Counted from the stretch's first letter, positions 52,814 through 62,020 are shown. The stretch is 64,000 nt of DNA from Paenibacillus_V sp046244365 (GCF_046244365.1 NZ_CP176395.1:7192001-7256000); one strand, 5' to 3'. A program made the numbers and translations. Notes: generated by a model from the letters alone, not told the origin.

Positions 52814-53008
52814 ACCTGTCTCTCCTTTATTCGCGTTGGTCGTTCCAAGCGCATAAACCTTGAAAGCGTCCGGCACCCGTTTCGGCTTGTAATTGCCCGG
52901 ATTTCTCCGAGGCGTATGCTCGTTCATCGCCCTTTTTTTGAGCTTGGCGTTCTGTCTCATCCGACGCTTCCTCCTTCGGTAGTATCCGGTCGATCGGGGT
53001 CAAGCCTC

Positions 53009-54367
53009 CTATCGAATGGGCATATAGATTTTCACAAGGGTGTCCCTCTCTGCATTCCTGCCGCCGAATACGTGATATTCCGCGAACCATTGCCGTTCTT
53101 CGTCCAGCCGATAGCTGCCGTTAGCCGCAATCCAGCGGTGCATCTTATCCAGAACGCCGGTCAGCAGGCCGTATGTCTTTGAAATACAGCAGGCATACGG
53201 ACCGGAACCGATTCGTTTCTGTTCCAGCCCCTACGGTCTCTCCAGCCCTTCCAGCACAGGAGCCTCCGCTCCATCCGTCAGAAACCCGTTTTCCCACCAA
53301 TAATCGTCCGAATCTTTGTTGCCGTAATGAAAGGACATATAATAGTTCCCTTGAACCGCCGGCCGGTTTTCCGTAGGCCGGTTTTCGTACCAGTCGATCA
53401 ATCGCCGCTCGGCGGCCGTCTGAGCCTTCGGTCCGTATTCCCTGCAGAAATAGGCTTTTGTCTCGGTCCGTTCGACGACTTCAATCGGCTCGTTATGGAA
53501 TTTGCGCTGAACGGGAAGATACAGGTGCATTCTCGTAACCCTGCCGTTGTATGCGATGAACTCCTCGATACAGGGATGCGTACCGATTTCAAATGTGCTT
53601 TTGGGCAGCCATTCGGACAATAGCCGGTCCCATCCGTCCTGAACGGTTTCCGGGGGCGATGCGGGGACCTTTCTTACGGCGTAGAGCCCACCGACGAACG
53701 GCTCCTCGGTAAACGCGCCATCGGCAGCGATCCGGTCTCCATCCGCGACCAGTATCCGGTAACCATAACGGGGTACGCCGTCTTCTTCAGGAAGATCCGT
53801 ATTGTAGCCGAATATTCGTGTCTTGGTCTTACCGTTCGTCGCTTCTAAGGCGCCGAGCCTTTCGTAAACGATCCGGTAAGCTTCGTTTTCTATTCCTGCT
53901 TCTTGCTTGGATATGTGCAGGTAAGCATGCATCTTCACCGGCCATAACCGGATCACCTTGATGTCGGGAAATAGCTCCGCTTGTTCCTTGTCTTCCCTGT
54001 AATCCACTTTCTCGAGCAGGTTCACCGGTTCGAAGCTGAAGAACAAGTCCGCGCTGCGGTAGGCTGCCGGAGTCAGCCCGACGATCTTCTTGAACACTTT
54101 GGCGAAGGAATGATAGGACTCAAACCCGCTTTTCCAGGCAAGCTCCTCTACGGTACGCTTCGAGTTCCTCAGGTGATTGGCGGCGACGCTTATCCTTCTT
54201 TTGCGGATGTAGTCTTTGACGGGGTGTCCGGTGAGCGCATAGAATACCCGATACAACTGAGCGACTGATAGATAAGCCGCTTCCGCAATGCCCGAAAGAT
54301 CAAGCTCCTCATCCAGATGTTCCTCGATATAGTCGATCGCCCTTTGCACGGAATTCACGTAACTCAT
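53009..54367 (-). pseudogene. AraC-family regulator with two GyrI-like domains, split by an in-frame amber codon
   Basis: The frame starts MSYVNSVQRAIDYIEEHLDEELDLSGIAE with an N-terminal AraC DNA-binding pair (to about residue 105), followed by two GyrI-like effector-binding domains. After 378 codons it meets TAG (53231-53233), directly following LEGLERP. Beyond the TAG the same frame continues for 73 codons (KRIGSGPYACCISKTYGLL, then VLDKMHRWIAANGSY and LVKIYMPIR, TAG at 53009), which is the missing C-terminal half of the second domain. So a single nonsense change truncates the protein. The DNA-binding part and first effector domain remain intact, so a shortened product may still work. Confidence 0.8.
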
Positions 54368-54468
54368 ACTCTCACCTGTTATCGATGTCGTCTTGATTAT
54401 TAGTATAACAGAGGAAACAGCCCCTAATTTGTTCAAAATTCTCAGAAATGTCTTCAACAACAAAAAGA

Positions 54469-54488
54469 ACGGATGCCTTGGCATCCGT
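54469..54488 (-). terminator. Rho-independent terminator of the sialidase-like operon
   Basis: Minus strand ACGGATGCC-AA-GGCATCCGT (9-bp perfect stem) then TCTTTTTG, 26 bases after the sialidase-like stop codon. Confidence 0.9.
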
Positions 54489-54513
54489 CTCTTTCAGTCT
54501 CTCTTCCGTTCCG

Positions 54514-55590
54514 TTACTTATAAAACCAGTCCCGTTCGAAGACCGCAACCCATAAATCCATGCCCGTCCGCTTGAAAGGAAGCGACTTGTCGTTCTCCGC
54601 GATTTGCGGATCCTCGACCTTCGTGTAGGTCAGAAACGCTAGGCCTGACTCGTCGAACAGGCAATTGATATTCATGTATTCGTACGGGCCGGCGGCGATA
54701 TCGCCCGCTATGCGCCAAGTGCTTCCGCCGTCCTGCGAAACCGCCGCCGTCAGCGGGGTACGCAAGCCGTAGTGATGTCTGCCGGGGTCGTACTCGCAGC
54801 CGTTGTAGAACATGACCAGATCGGCGGTCCCGGGAATCCGCCTGATACAGGTACAGGATTCGGGCGCGCGCAAGCCTGACGTTTGCGGCAGCGACCACGT
54901 TTCTCCGTCATCCTCGGAATAGGACAAAAAGACGGCTCCAAGCTGGGTGCGCAGCGACATGATCAAGCGCCCGCCGACGAGCTCTGCCACAGAGGCTTCC
55001 ATGGCGCCCCGCATCGGCAAATCGACGACGCCCTTTGACCGCCGCCAGCTTCGCCCCTCATCGTCGCTTATCATGCAGCCGACCGTGTTATGCTGGCTCC
55101 CTTGATGGCCCGAACCAAAATGATAGGGCAGCAGCAGCCTTCCGGCAGACAATACGTTCATATGATTGGCGCCGCCCTGGAGCCATTGTCCTTCGCTGCG
55201 CTCCCATACGTGCCCGGCTTCGCTCCATGTCTTTCCTTCATCGGATGAACGGAATAAACACATGCTGGAGCTGCTGCCGCCCCGGTGGCCGCGCATGCAA
55301 TGAAGCAGCAGATCTCCGGCAGCCAGCCGGCATAGGCCGGGGGCTTGTACATTATGATCGCCAGGCTGCATGTCCACGAGCAAGGCTTCGTTCTCCCAGG
55401 TCATGCCGCCGTCGCTTGAGGTTTTGGCATAGATACGGCACAACCCGAAATCGCTGCCTCCTTCGGGACCGTCCTCGTATTTATGCCAAACCAGGAGCAA
55501 GCGGCCGTCCTTCAGCCGGATGACGCTGGCCGTATCGTTTCGCGGGTTTCCCGGTCCGGCTCCGGCCACCAAACTAACCGTTACTGTCAT
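54514..55590 (-). CDS. Cytoplasmic sialidase-like six-bladed propeller (Asp-box protein)
   Basis: A 358-residue protein of the sialidase/BNR fold. Five Asp-boxes are visible: SSDGGMTW, SSDEGKTW, SDDEGRSW, SEDDGETW and SQDGGSTW. Close to the N-terminus is NDTASVIRLKDGRLLLVWHKYE; the usual FRIP motif of sialidases is not seen, and no arginine triad can be confirmed by eye. There is no signal peptide, so the substrate must first be imported, presumably by the ABC system upstream. AAGGAG lies 8 bases before the ATG. Last gene of the cluster, 72 bases after the NanA-like gene. Confidence 0.8.
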   Translation of the reverse strand: MTVTVSLVAGAGPGNPRNDTASVIRLKDGRLLLVWHKYEDGPEGGSDFGLCRIYAKTSSDGGMTWENEALLVDMQPGDHNVQAPGLCRLAAGDLLLHCMRGHRGGSSSSMCLFRSSDEGKTWSEAGHVWERSEGQWLQGGANHMNVLSAGRLLLPYHFGSGHQGSQHNTVGCMISDDEGRSWRRSKGVVDLPMRGAMEASVAELVGGRLIMSLRTQLGAVFLSYSEDDGETWSLPQTSGLRAPESCTCIRRIPGTADLVMFYNGCEYDPGRHHYGLRTPLTAAVSQDGGSTWRIAGDIAAGPYEYMNINCLFDESGLAFLTYTKVEDPQIAENDKSLPFKRTGMDLWVAVFERDWFYK

Positions 55591-55662
55591 TCTCGCATCT
55601 CCTTCCAGGTAATTGCTATTGCTGACACGCATAGTCCGAACGGCCGACGGGCGCATCATGGC

Positions 55663-56568
55663 TCACAGTTGCCAAGCCCCGTTCTTCCACCGGTCTTGCG
55701 CAAACGCGCGAATTTGCAGCCGCTGCTCGTCCGTCAGCTGCTGAATCGGCTTCCTCGGCAGGCCGACGTCCAAGCCTTGGACATGCAGAATCTCCTTCTC
55801 AAAGGCAATGAAATCGTATTTCAGCAGCTCGGCGATGACGCGATTCGCCTTCGCCTGCAGCAAACGCGCTTCTTCCCACTGCCCCGCCTGAAAGCTCTTG
55901 TACAGCTTGACGAAAAGCTCCGGCATGATATTGTATGTGCTCCCGATCGCTCCGCAGCAGCCGGTGGCCAGCCCCGCCAGCAAGCATTCGTCCGGCCCGT
56001 TGAATACGCGAAAATCCGGTCCGCACGCCTCGATCAGCTGCTGCAGCTCGAACGTATCCTTGGAGGTGAATTTGACTCCGGCGATTTTGTCCGATTCCGA
56101 CAGCTCCTTATAGAAGCTAACGGACGACTGTACGCCCGTCATGGCCGGTATATGGTAAATAATGAGCGGCAGCTCGGACGCCGCCGCAATATCGAGATAA
56201 TGGCCGCGAACCTGCTCTTGGCCATGCTTATAATAGAACGGAGCAACCGACGACAAGGCGTCGGCGCCAGCCCGCTCCGCATGCTTCGCAAGCGCCAGGC
56301 AAGTAGCCGTGTCCATTGCGCCTACGTGAGCGATGACCGGCACGGCGCCGCCGACTTCGTCCGCCACGATCTCGAGAAACCGTTCACGTTCCCGTACGGT
56401 TTGGAGAAACCCTTCCCCTGTGCTTCCGCTTAAATAAAAGCCGTCTACCCCTTTGGCGAGCAGATGGCGGACTAACGTGCGTGTCGCGCTCTCGCTTATC
56501 GCACCCGACTCATCGTAAGGCGTAATGAGCGCCGGTATGATCCCCTTGATTTGATCTACTGCAAACAT
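55663..56568 (-). CDS. DapA/NanA-family Schiff-base aldolase or lyase
   Basis: A 301-residue TIM-barrel enzyme of the dihydrodipicolinate synthase / N-acetylneuraminate lyase family. Key motifs: GFYLSGSTGEGFLQT (GSTGEG carboxylate site), the catalytic tyrosine in YHIPAMTG, and the Schiff-base lysine in IAGVKFTSKD. YHIPAMTG and GVKFTS are closer to N-acetylneuraminate lyases (YNIP..TG, GIKFT) than to DapA. With the sialidase-like gene downstream it suggests cleavage of a 2-keto-3-deoxy sugar acid to pyruvate plus an aldose. No nanE, nanK, nagA or nagB is visible, so sialic acid itself is not proved. Confidence 0.85.
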   Translation of the reverse strand: MFAVDQIKGIIPALITPYDESGAISESATRTLVRHLLAKGVDGFYLSGSTGEGFLQTVRERERFLEIVADEVGGAVPVIAHVGAMDTATCLALAKHAERAGADALSSVAPFYYKHGQEQVRGHYLDIAAASELPLIIYHIPAMTGVQSSVSFYKELSESDKIAGVKFTSKDTFELQQLIEACGPDFRVFNGPDECLLAGLATGCCGAIGSTYNIMPELFVKLYKSFQAGQWEEARLLQAKANRVIAELLKYDFIAFEKEILHVQGLDVGLPRKPIQQLTDEQRLQIRAFAQDRWKNGAWQL

Positions 56569-56651
56569 GCTGTCACGTTCTCCCCTATTTCAGTTTCCGG
56601 GCCGTTGAGCTCTTAGGCGGGGGGTCCAACGAATGTTCAGACCGCACCGCG

Positions 56652-56703
56652 CTTGCCCTCGGTCCTTGCCCTTGCCCTGTTCATTGCCCTTGCCCTTGCC
56701 CTG
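56652..56703. repeat. Degenerate GGGCAA hexamer repeat
   Basis: Minus strand GGGCAA units in a row (three, then two after a short break, then one), in the 147-base gap between the RraA-like stop and the NanA-like start. Simple-sequence repeat; possibly a slippage site changing the spacing between the genes. Confidence 0.7.
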
Positions 56704-56715
56704 CCCGAACAGCCA

Positions 56716-57468
56716 CTACCATTCGCCCGTATTTCCGTACCTTTGCTTGAGCTTGGCGCCAAATTGCCGGCCGGCTTCGTCAATGTCCCGCAGAAGCTCC
56801 TGCATCGGCTTGCCCGCTGTGCTTCTGGCCGCAGGAATGACGGAATTGCATTCGTTGTCGTCCATGAACTTGGCCGCTTCCAGCAGGCCCGCTTCGTCTT
56901 CCTCCGGAATGCAAAGAAATCCGTGCTTATCGGCATGAATGAGCTGGCCGGGCTTGACTTTGCAGCCGAACGCTTCGACCTCGCAGCCCCAGCGGACCGG
57001 CGTGCTGTAGGCGTGCCCGATGCACAGTCTGCGCGCCAACGCCTTGAAGCCCGCATTGGTCATTTCATCCAGATCGCGGATCGCTCCGTCCGTAATGGTG
57101 CCGACGCAGCCTAGCGCACGGTGAATGTTGCTGTTCACTTCCCCCCAGAATGCGCCGATCGTCCCGGGTTTGTCCAGATCCTGAACGACGACGATTTTGG
57201 GACCGGGAACGCTGCTCACATAGTCCCGGTATTCGCTCCAGGCGTGCGGATTGCTCTTCGGATGCGACGGATTGCTCGGCTCGACCTGCACGGTAACGGC
57301 ATAGCCGATCATTGCGCCCATCTGGGGCATAAAATCCCGCGTCTCTTCCGCATTGAACCCCTTCGTGATGTCGTGCTTCGTGATGGCCTCCCAGCCGTTA
57401 TAGATCGTCGGCGTATTCCATCTTTTCAATTTCAACAGCTCGCTGTAGCCCAAACGTCGATCGCTCAT
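56716..57468 (-). CDS. RraA-like protein (HMG/CHA aldolase family)
   Basis: A 250-residue protein of the RraA-like family, which includes 4-hydroxy-4-methyl-2-oxoglutarate aldolases and oxaloacetate decarboxylases as well as regulators of RNase E. KIVVVQDLDKPGTIGAFWGEVNSNIHRALGCVGTITDGAIRDLDEM is the core: GEVNSNIHRALG matches the G-x-L-x(4)-ARG region in place and DGAIRD carries the metal/substrate residues. GQLIHADKHGFLCIPEED follows. In this operon an aldolase/decarboxylase acting on a keto acid is more likely than RNase control, since RNase E is absent from most Bacilli. Confidence 0.8.
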   Translation of the reverse strand: MSDRRLGYSELLKLKRWNTPTIYNGWEAITKHDITKGFNAEETRDFMPQMGAMIGYAVTVQVEPSNPSHPKSNPHAWSEYRDYVSSVPGPKIVVVQDLDKPGTIGAFWGEVNSNIHRALGCVGTITDGAIRDLDEMTNAGFKALARRLCIGHAYSTPVRWGCEVEAFGCKVKPGQLIHADKHGFLCIPEEDEAGLLEAAKFMDDNECNSVIPAARSTAGKPMQELLRDIDEAGRQFGAKLKQRYGNTGEW

Positions 57469-57485
57469 TGCCGGTCGCGCTCCCC

Positions 57486-58286
57486 TCATGTCAATTTGAT
57501 GGTTTCTCCCGATTTCGCCAAGGCGGTTTCCCCTTCTACGCTGAACCATACGTCCGTGGCGGAAGGATTGTGAACGAGCTCGCCGGAAACGGAGAACCGC
57601 AGCTGCTCCATCGCCTTCCCATACCGATAGATTTCGCTGTTCGTCGCATACCAAATATCGGGATGGGAGCCGACCAGCTCGCAAAACCGCTCCAGCTCCT
57701 CCCAATTCCGGTTATTTTCGAATTCGTAGCTGTGGCCCCACACATACATCAGGGACAACCGGGAATGACCCTTGCGTTCCCCGACGAATGTTTGTCCTAG
57801 CGCCAGCATGTCCCGATGATGGCAGCTCGGCGACCACTCCAGCGCGTTGTCCGGCATATCGAAGGCCCCGTGGCTTCTCGTCGTTCGTGCGTACTCCACG
57901 CCAAGAGAGGGGAGCATGTCGGTCACCTGCCGGTTCCAAGCGCCGTGCGGGTAGGACAAGCCTTTAACCGGATACTCCACGAGCTTCTCCAGTTGCAGAC
58001 GATCCTGCAAAATTTCGGCGGCGACTCTGTCCTTCGGCGACTGATCGAGGAAGGGGTGATGGACCGTATGAGCCGACACCTCATGCCCCTCATACAGCCG
58101 CTTCACCTCCGAAGCCTCCACGTACCCCGGCTTACCAAGCAGCCCGGAATTCAAATGAAACGTCCCGCGGATGCCGAAGCGGTTCAAGATGCCGATCAGC
58201 GTCCGGTCGGCAACCCGTCCGTCGTCATAGCTGAGCGTAAGCGCCCTGCCCTTTCCTCCCGGGAAACGGTCGAATCGGATACGCAT
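57486..58286 (-). CDS. Polysaccharide deacetylase family protein, cytoplasmic
   Basis: A 266-residue NodB-type (CE4) deacetylase. LTLSYDDGRVADRTLI holds the catalytic and metal aspartates (motif 1, SYDDG) and GHEVSAHTVHHPFLD the zinc histidines (motif 2). A later GLSYPHGAWN corresponds to motif 3. A beta-rich C-terminal tail of about 50 residues is added. No signal peptide, unlike cell-wall deacetylases, so it should remove acetyl groups from an imported sugar. AGGAGG lies 6 bases before the ATG. It sits between the permease and RraA-like genes. Confidence 0.85.
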   Translation of the reverse strand: MRIRFDRFPGGKGRALTLSYDDGRVADRTLIGILNRFGIRGTFHLNSGLLGKPGYVEASEVKRLYEGHEVSAHTVHHPFLDQSPKDRVAAEILQDRLQLEKLVEYPVKGLSYPHGAWNRQVTDMLPSLGVEYARTTRSHGAFDMPDNALEWSPSCHHRDMLALGQTFVGERKGHSRLSLMYVWGHSYEFENNRNWEELERFCELVGSHPDIWYATNSEIYRYGKAMEQLRFSVSGELVHNPSATDVWFSVEGETALAKSGETIKLT

Positions 58287-58324
58287 GTTGTTCCTCCTGA
58301 AACGTCCAAGGCGGTAAGCTCGAA

Positions 58325-59236
58325 TCAACCCTTCACGGATCCGAGCATCGTCCCTTTGACGAAATATTTTTGTATCCACGGATAAACCAAAATAATCGGC
58401 CCGATCGAGAGCAGGGCGATTCCCGAGCGGACGTTGTTCATTGCAAGCTCGGCTTGATTCGCGTTATTGTTGAACATGACGTCGTTGCTCTGTTCGCTCA
58501 CCGAGGTGAGCATTTCGCGCATCACGACTTGAATAACGGTCAATTGCTTGTCGCGTATATAAATCATCGCATCGAACCACGCGTTCCAGTGCTCGACGGC
58601 CGCCCAAAGCGCGATCGTAGCGAGCACGGGGGTGGACACCGGAATGATGATCCGGAACAGGATCGTCAAGTAGCCGGCTCCGTCAATCACGGCCGACTCT
58701 TCCATCGCCACGTCCAGCGACATGAAATAATTGCGCATGATGATGATGCTGAAGATCGCTACCGCTCCCGGAATAATGAGCACGAGAAAGTTGTCGAGCA
58801 GTCCCAAGCTTCTTATGATCAAGTAAGTCGGGATCAGCCCGCCGCCGAAAAACATCGGCATGATGAAGTAAGTGGTGACATAGCCGCGAAAAGGAAGCTC
58901 CTTCTTGGCAAGCGGATAGGCCGCCAATATCGTAAAGAGCACCTCAAGCGCCGTTCCCGCCGCCGTCCGCGTGACCGAGTTCAAATACGGACGGACGATA
59001 TCCCCGTTCGAGAGCAGGAAGCGGTACGCCTCCGCCGACCACTTTTCCGGCCAGAAGTGAAAGCCCAGCGTAGTCGCTTCCCGCCCGTCCGAGAAGGACA
59101 GCACGATTAATTGCCAGAACGGGTACAAAATAACCAAAGAAAACACGATCATGAAGGCAATGTTAACCGCGTCGAACCACCAACCGGGACGAAGCCTGCT
59201 GCGGCTTCTGTTTGTGTGCAGCTGCAGTCGTTCCAT
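58325..59236 (-). CDS. Sugar ABC permease, MalG/LplC type (system 3)
   Basis: A 303-residue permease with six helices. EAA loop AMEESAVIDGAGYLTILFRIIIPVSTPVL and the tail KYFVKGTMLGSVKG. Its ATG directly abuts the stop of the first permease (TAAATG), so the two are translated together. It ends 38 bases before the deacetylase gene. Confidence 0.93.
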   Translation of the reverse strand: MERLQLHTNRSRSRLRPGWWFDAVNIAFMIVFSLVILYPFWQLIVLSFSDGREATTLGFHFWPEKWSAEAYRFLLSNGDIVRPYLNSVTRTAAGTALEVLFTILAAYPLAKKELPFRGYVTTYFIMPMFFGGGLIPTYLIIRSLGLLDNFLVLIIPGAVAIFSIIIMRNYFMSLDVAMEESAVIDGAGYLTILFRIIIPVSTPVLATIALWAAVEHWNAWFDAMIYIRDKQLTVIQVVMREMLTSVSEQSNDVMFNNNANQAELAMNNVRSGIALLSIGPIILVYPWIQKYFVKGTMLGSVKG

Positions 59237-60217
59237 TTACCACACCCCGTAGTCGTTGAATTTGCGCACGATTTGATTGGCGGTGACGAGCAGCACGACC
59301 CCTACCGCATTTTTGAACAGACCAACGGCGGCCGAATAATCCATCTTGAATTCGACAAGGCCCGTACGGTACACATACGTATCGATGATATCGCCCACCT
59401 CGTACACAAGCGGACTGTACAGGTTAAGAATTTGATCGAAGCCGCCGGATAAAATATGGCCCAGCCGCAGCAGGAACAGGATCGTAATAACCGGTATAAG
59501 CGAAGGCAGCGTGATGTAAATCATTTTGTGAAAACGGTTCGCCCCGTCCGATTCCGCCGCTTCATAGAGCTCCGGCGAGATCGAAGCGATCGAGGCTAAA
59601 TAAAGAATCGAGGCCCAGCCTACTTCTTTCCAGACGTCGGAGATAAGCAGCAGCGGAATGAAGAACGTTTTGCTGGACAAAAAATTGATCGGCGAGCCGC
59701 CGAACAACGTAATGACGTAATTCACGATCCCTCTCTGCGGGGAAAAAACTTCCACGACCATGCCGGCGATAATGACCCACGACATGAAATGGGGCAAATA
59801 CGATATGCTCTGCACCGTTCGTTTCAACCGCGTTTTCGTAATTTCGTTGATCAGCAGCGCGAACAGAATCGGAAACGTAAAGCCGACCAGCAGCCTCAGC
59901 ACGCTGATGATAATCGTATTTCGCAAGGCGCGTATGAAAATAAAATCATGAAACATCGTTTTGAAATGCTCGAACTGATTCCACGGACTGGCCCAGATGC
60001 CGAGCCCCGGCTTAAAGTCCTTGAACGCGATGATGACGCCGTACATCGGAGCATAATGAAAGACCGCCAAATGCAGCGCAGGCAAAAGCAAAAGCAGGTA
60101 CAGCATTTTCATCTTCTTTATTCGTTTCCAAGTCAACGATCTTGATGTTCCGACCAAGGAAGCCAAGCTCCCACCGCCTTTCTTGACAACGGGGAGACCG
60201 GTCTGCCGCAAAAGCAA
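59237..60217 (-). CDS. Sugar ABC permease, LplB type (system 3)
   Basis: A permease of up to 326 residues with six helices after a basic N-terminal tail (SRSLTWKRIKKMKM). EAA loop ELYEAAESDGANRFHKMIYITLPSL. The start is uncertain: no ATG is suitably placed; TTG at 60217 follows GGGGGGAT, and a TTG at 60166 also has a G-rich site. It begins 35 bases after the binding protein stop. Confidence 0.9.
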   Translation of the reverse strand: MLLRQTGLPVVKKGGGSLASLVGTSRSLTWKRIKKMKMLYLLLLLPALHLAVFHYAPMYGVIIAFKDFKPGLGIWASPWNQFEHFKTMFHDFIFIRALRNTIIISVLRLLVGFTFPILFALLINEITKTRLKRTVQSISYLPHFMSWVIIAGMVVEVFSPQRGIVNYVITLFGGSPINFLSSKTFFIPLLLISDVWKEVGWASILYLASIASISPELYEAAESDGANRFHKMIYITLPSLIPVITILFLLRLGHILSGGFDQILNLYSPLVYEVGDIIDTYVYRTGLVEFKMDYSAAVGLFKNAVGVVLLVTANQIVRKFNDYGVW

Positions 60218-60252
60218 ACGATCCCCCCGCGCGTTTCTACTTTCCAGTTAGC

Positions 60253-61920
60253 CTATTTTTTGCGCAAATCGGCTACCTTCGGCGCCTTCTCCAGTTCGGC
60301 CAGGATTTCGTCGCCGCCGCTGCTGCGCCAATTTTTCACGTAGGCGTCCCATGCGGTATCCACGTCGACTTCTCCCGTAATCGCCTTGAATAAGAATTCG
60401 TCCATAATCGTCTTCAGCTTCGCACCGTATTTCGTTTTCAGCTCGTTGTATTGGGTCTGGTTGAAATAATCCCATTTGAAGGGGCGGTACGCCATTTTCC
60501 GGCCGGCATCGGTACCGAAGAAGCTTTCCGTCAATTTCCCGACGGCCGCGTTGTTGAAATACGCCGTCACGTCTCCCCGCTGAATCGGCATGTTGTAATA
60601 CCCGATGCCCATCTTCTCGCGGTCGGCTTCTACCGTTTGTTTCGCAACGACTGCCGATTTGCCGGCTTCACCCTCCCACGAGTAATCCGTTCCTTCTTCG
60701 CCGAACGTCGAGAGCATGAAGCCTTCTTTATCCAAGTTGATGTAGTCGAATATTTGCAGGATTCTGGCCAGCTTCTCGTCGGAAACGTCCTTCTTGATAA
60801 CCATCGCATAGCCGAAGCCGTCTACCGGCGTATACGCGGCCGAGCCTTGCTGGCCTTGGAATCCGATCGGCGGCGGCGTAAACAGGAACTTCGCATTAGG
60901 CTCCTTGAGCACCAAATTCCCGGGCGGCCGGTTGAACGTAAACGGCACCATCCCTGCTGCCTGCACCTGCACCTGGGCGACGCCGTATTTTCCAGCCGCG
61001 AATTTCTCCCAGCTTTTGGCGCGGTTCAGCGTGGTGAATTCCGGATCGATGTATCCTTTTTTGTTCAGGGATGCCATGTATTTCAAGAACTCTTTGTAGT
61101 TTTGGGTGATTGCATAGTCCGTTATCCTCGTGTTATCATCCACGCCGAAGCCGAACGCTCCCGCTTCCGTGTTCATCGCCCATGAGGCATCGCTGTTGTT
61201 CAGCAGCAGCCCATACGTATCCTTCTTCCCGTTGCCGTCAGGGTCGTTGTTCACGAAGGCTTCGAAAATTTTCTGCTCCTCGTCGAGCGTAAACGCTTGC
61301 TTGGTGAAGAAGATGCGTTCCAGCCCGCCCGATGTGCCTACGGGAACGACTTCGCCTTTCGGCTTGATTCCGACCTTTTCCAGCCAATCCAGACGGTACG
61401 CCTGCCCCCAGATCAGATTTTCCCATTCCTGCTTGAAGCCGGTGAGCGCGAAATATTGCCCTTCTTTGCCCTGGACTTGATTCACCTTCCAGCCTGTCGG
61501 CTGGTCGGACAGCATCTTGGCGTAGTTAGGCGCGTACTTCTCGATCATGTCTTTGGGAATGCTGCGTGTGACGGCGTCTGCATACAGCTTCTCTGGCGCG
61601 TCGATAAACGCGATATCCGGCAGCTCCCCTGAAGCGACCATCAAGTTTTTTTGTTCCTTGTTGTTGACGTCGACTTTGCGGTTGGCCAGCTTCACGTTGA
61701 ATTTCTTCTCGATCATCTGCTGCACCTTGTTATTATCCTCGACCTTACCTCTGGCCCCTTGGCCGACCCAGCTGATTTCGATCGTTTTGGACGTATCCGC
61801 CGGTTTGTCCGATGCTTGCGCAGGATTCGTTTCCGTCGCCGGCTTCCCCCCGGAGCACGCCGAAGCCATAAGAGCGACCGCCAAAAGCGATGCCGCCACG
61901 CTTGCTTTGTTTCTAGCCAT
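60253..61920 (-). CDS. Sugar ABC transporter solute-binding lipoprotein (system 3)
   Basis: A 555-residue LplA-type binding protein with lipobox ASAC and a short Thr/Ala/Pro-rich linker. MVASGELPDIAFIDAPEKL, LIWGQAYRLDWLEKVGIKPKGE and a long C-terminal helical lobe are typical. GAGGGGGAACAAT precedes the ATG. First gene of the deacetylase/RraA/NanA/sialidase-like cluster and so defines what the cluster imports. A terminator separates it from the sensor kinase gene upstream, which implies its own promoter. Confidence 0.92.
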   Translation of the reverse strand: MARNKASVAASLLAVALMASACSGGKPATETNPAQASDKPADTSKTIEISWVGQGARGKVEDNNKVQQMIEKKFNVKLANRKVDVNNKEQKNLMVASGELPDIAFIDAPEKLYADAVTRSIPKDMIEKYAPNYAKMLSDQPTGWKVNQVQGKEGQYFALTGFKQEWENLIWGQAYRLDWLEKVGIKPKGEVVPVGTSGGLERIFFTKQAFTLDEEQKIFEAFVNNDPDGNGKKDTYGLLLNNSDASWAMNTEAGAFGFGVDDNTRITDYAITQNYKEFLKYMASLNKKGYIDPEFTTLNRAKSWEKFAAGKYGVAQVQVQAAGMVPFTFNRPPGNLVLKEPNAKFLFTPPPIGFQGQQGSAAYTPVDGFGYAMVIKKDVSDEKLARILQIFDYINLDKEGFMLSTFGEEGTDYSWEGEAGKSAVVAKQTVEADREKMGIGYYNMPIQRGDVTAYFNNAAVGKLTESFFGTDAGRKMAYRPFKWDYFNQTQYNELKTKYGAKLKTIMDEFLFKAITGEVDVDTAWDAYVKNWRSSGGDEILAELEKAPKVADLRKK

Positions 61921-61971
61921 ATTGTTCCCCCTCATTACGTATATTTGACTTGCACGTTCATTATATAAAAG

Positions 61972-62008
61972 AAGCCCCTGCGATCCGTAACAGAATCATC
62001 AGGGGTTT
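61972..62008 (-). terminator. Terminator of the sensor kinase gene
   Basis: Minus strand AAACCCCTG, 19-base loop, CAGGGGCTT, followed by CTTTTAT. It lies 13 bases after the kinase stop and before the binding protein gene. Confidence 0.7.
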
Positions 62009-62020
62009 ATAATACGATTC

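Noticed and set aside
56652..56703. Hexamer array considered as a CRISPR or regulatory repeat
   Set aside because: Units are contiguous 6-mers without spacers; simple-sequence repeat only.
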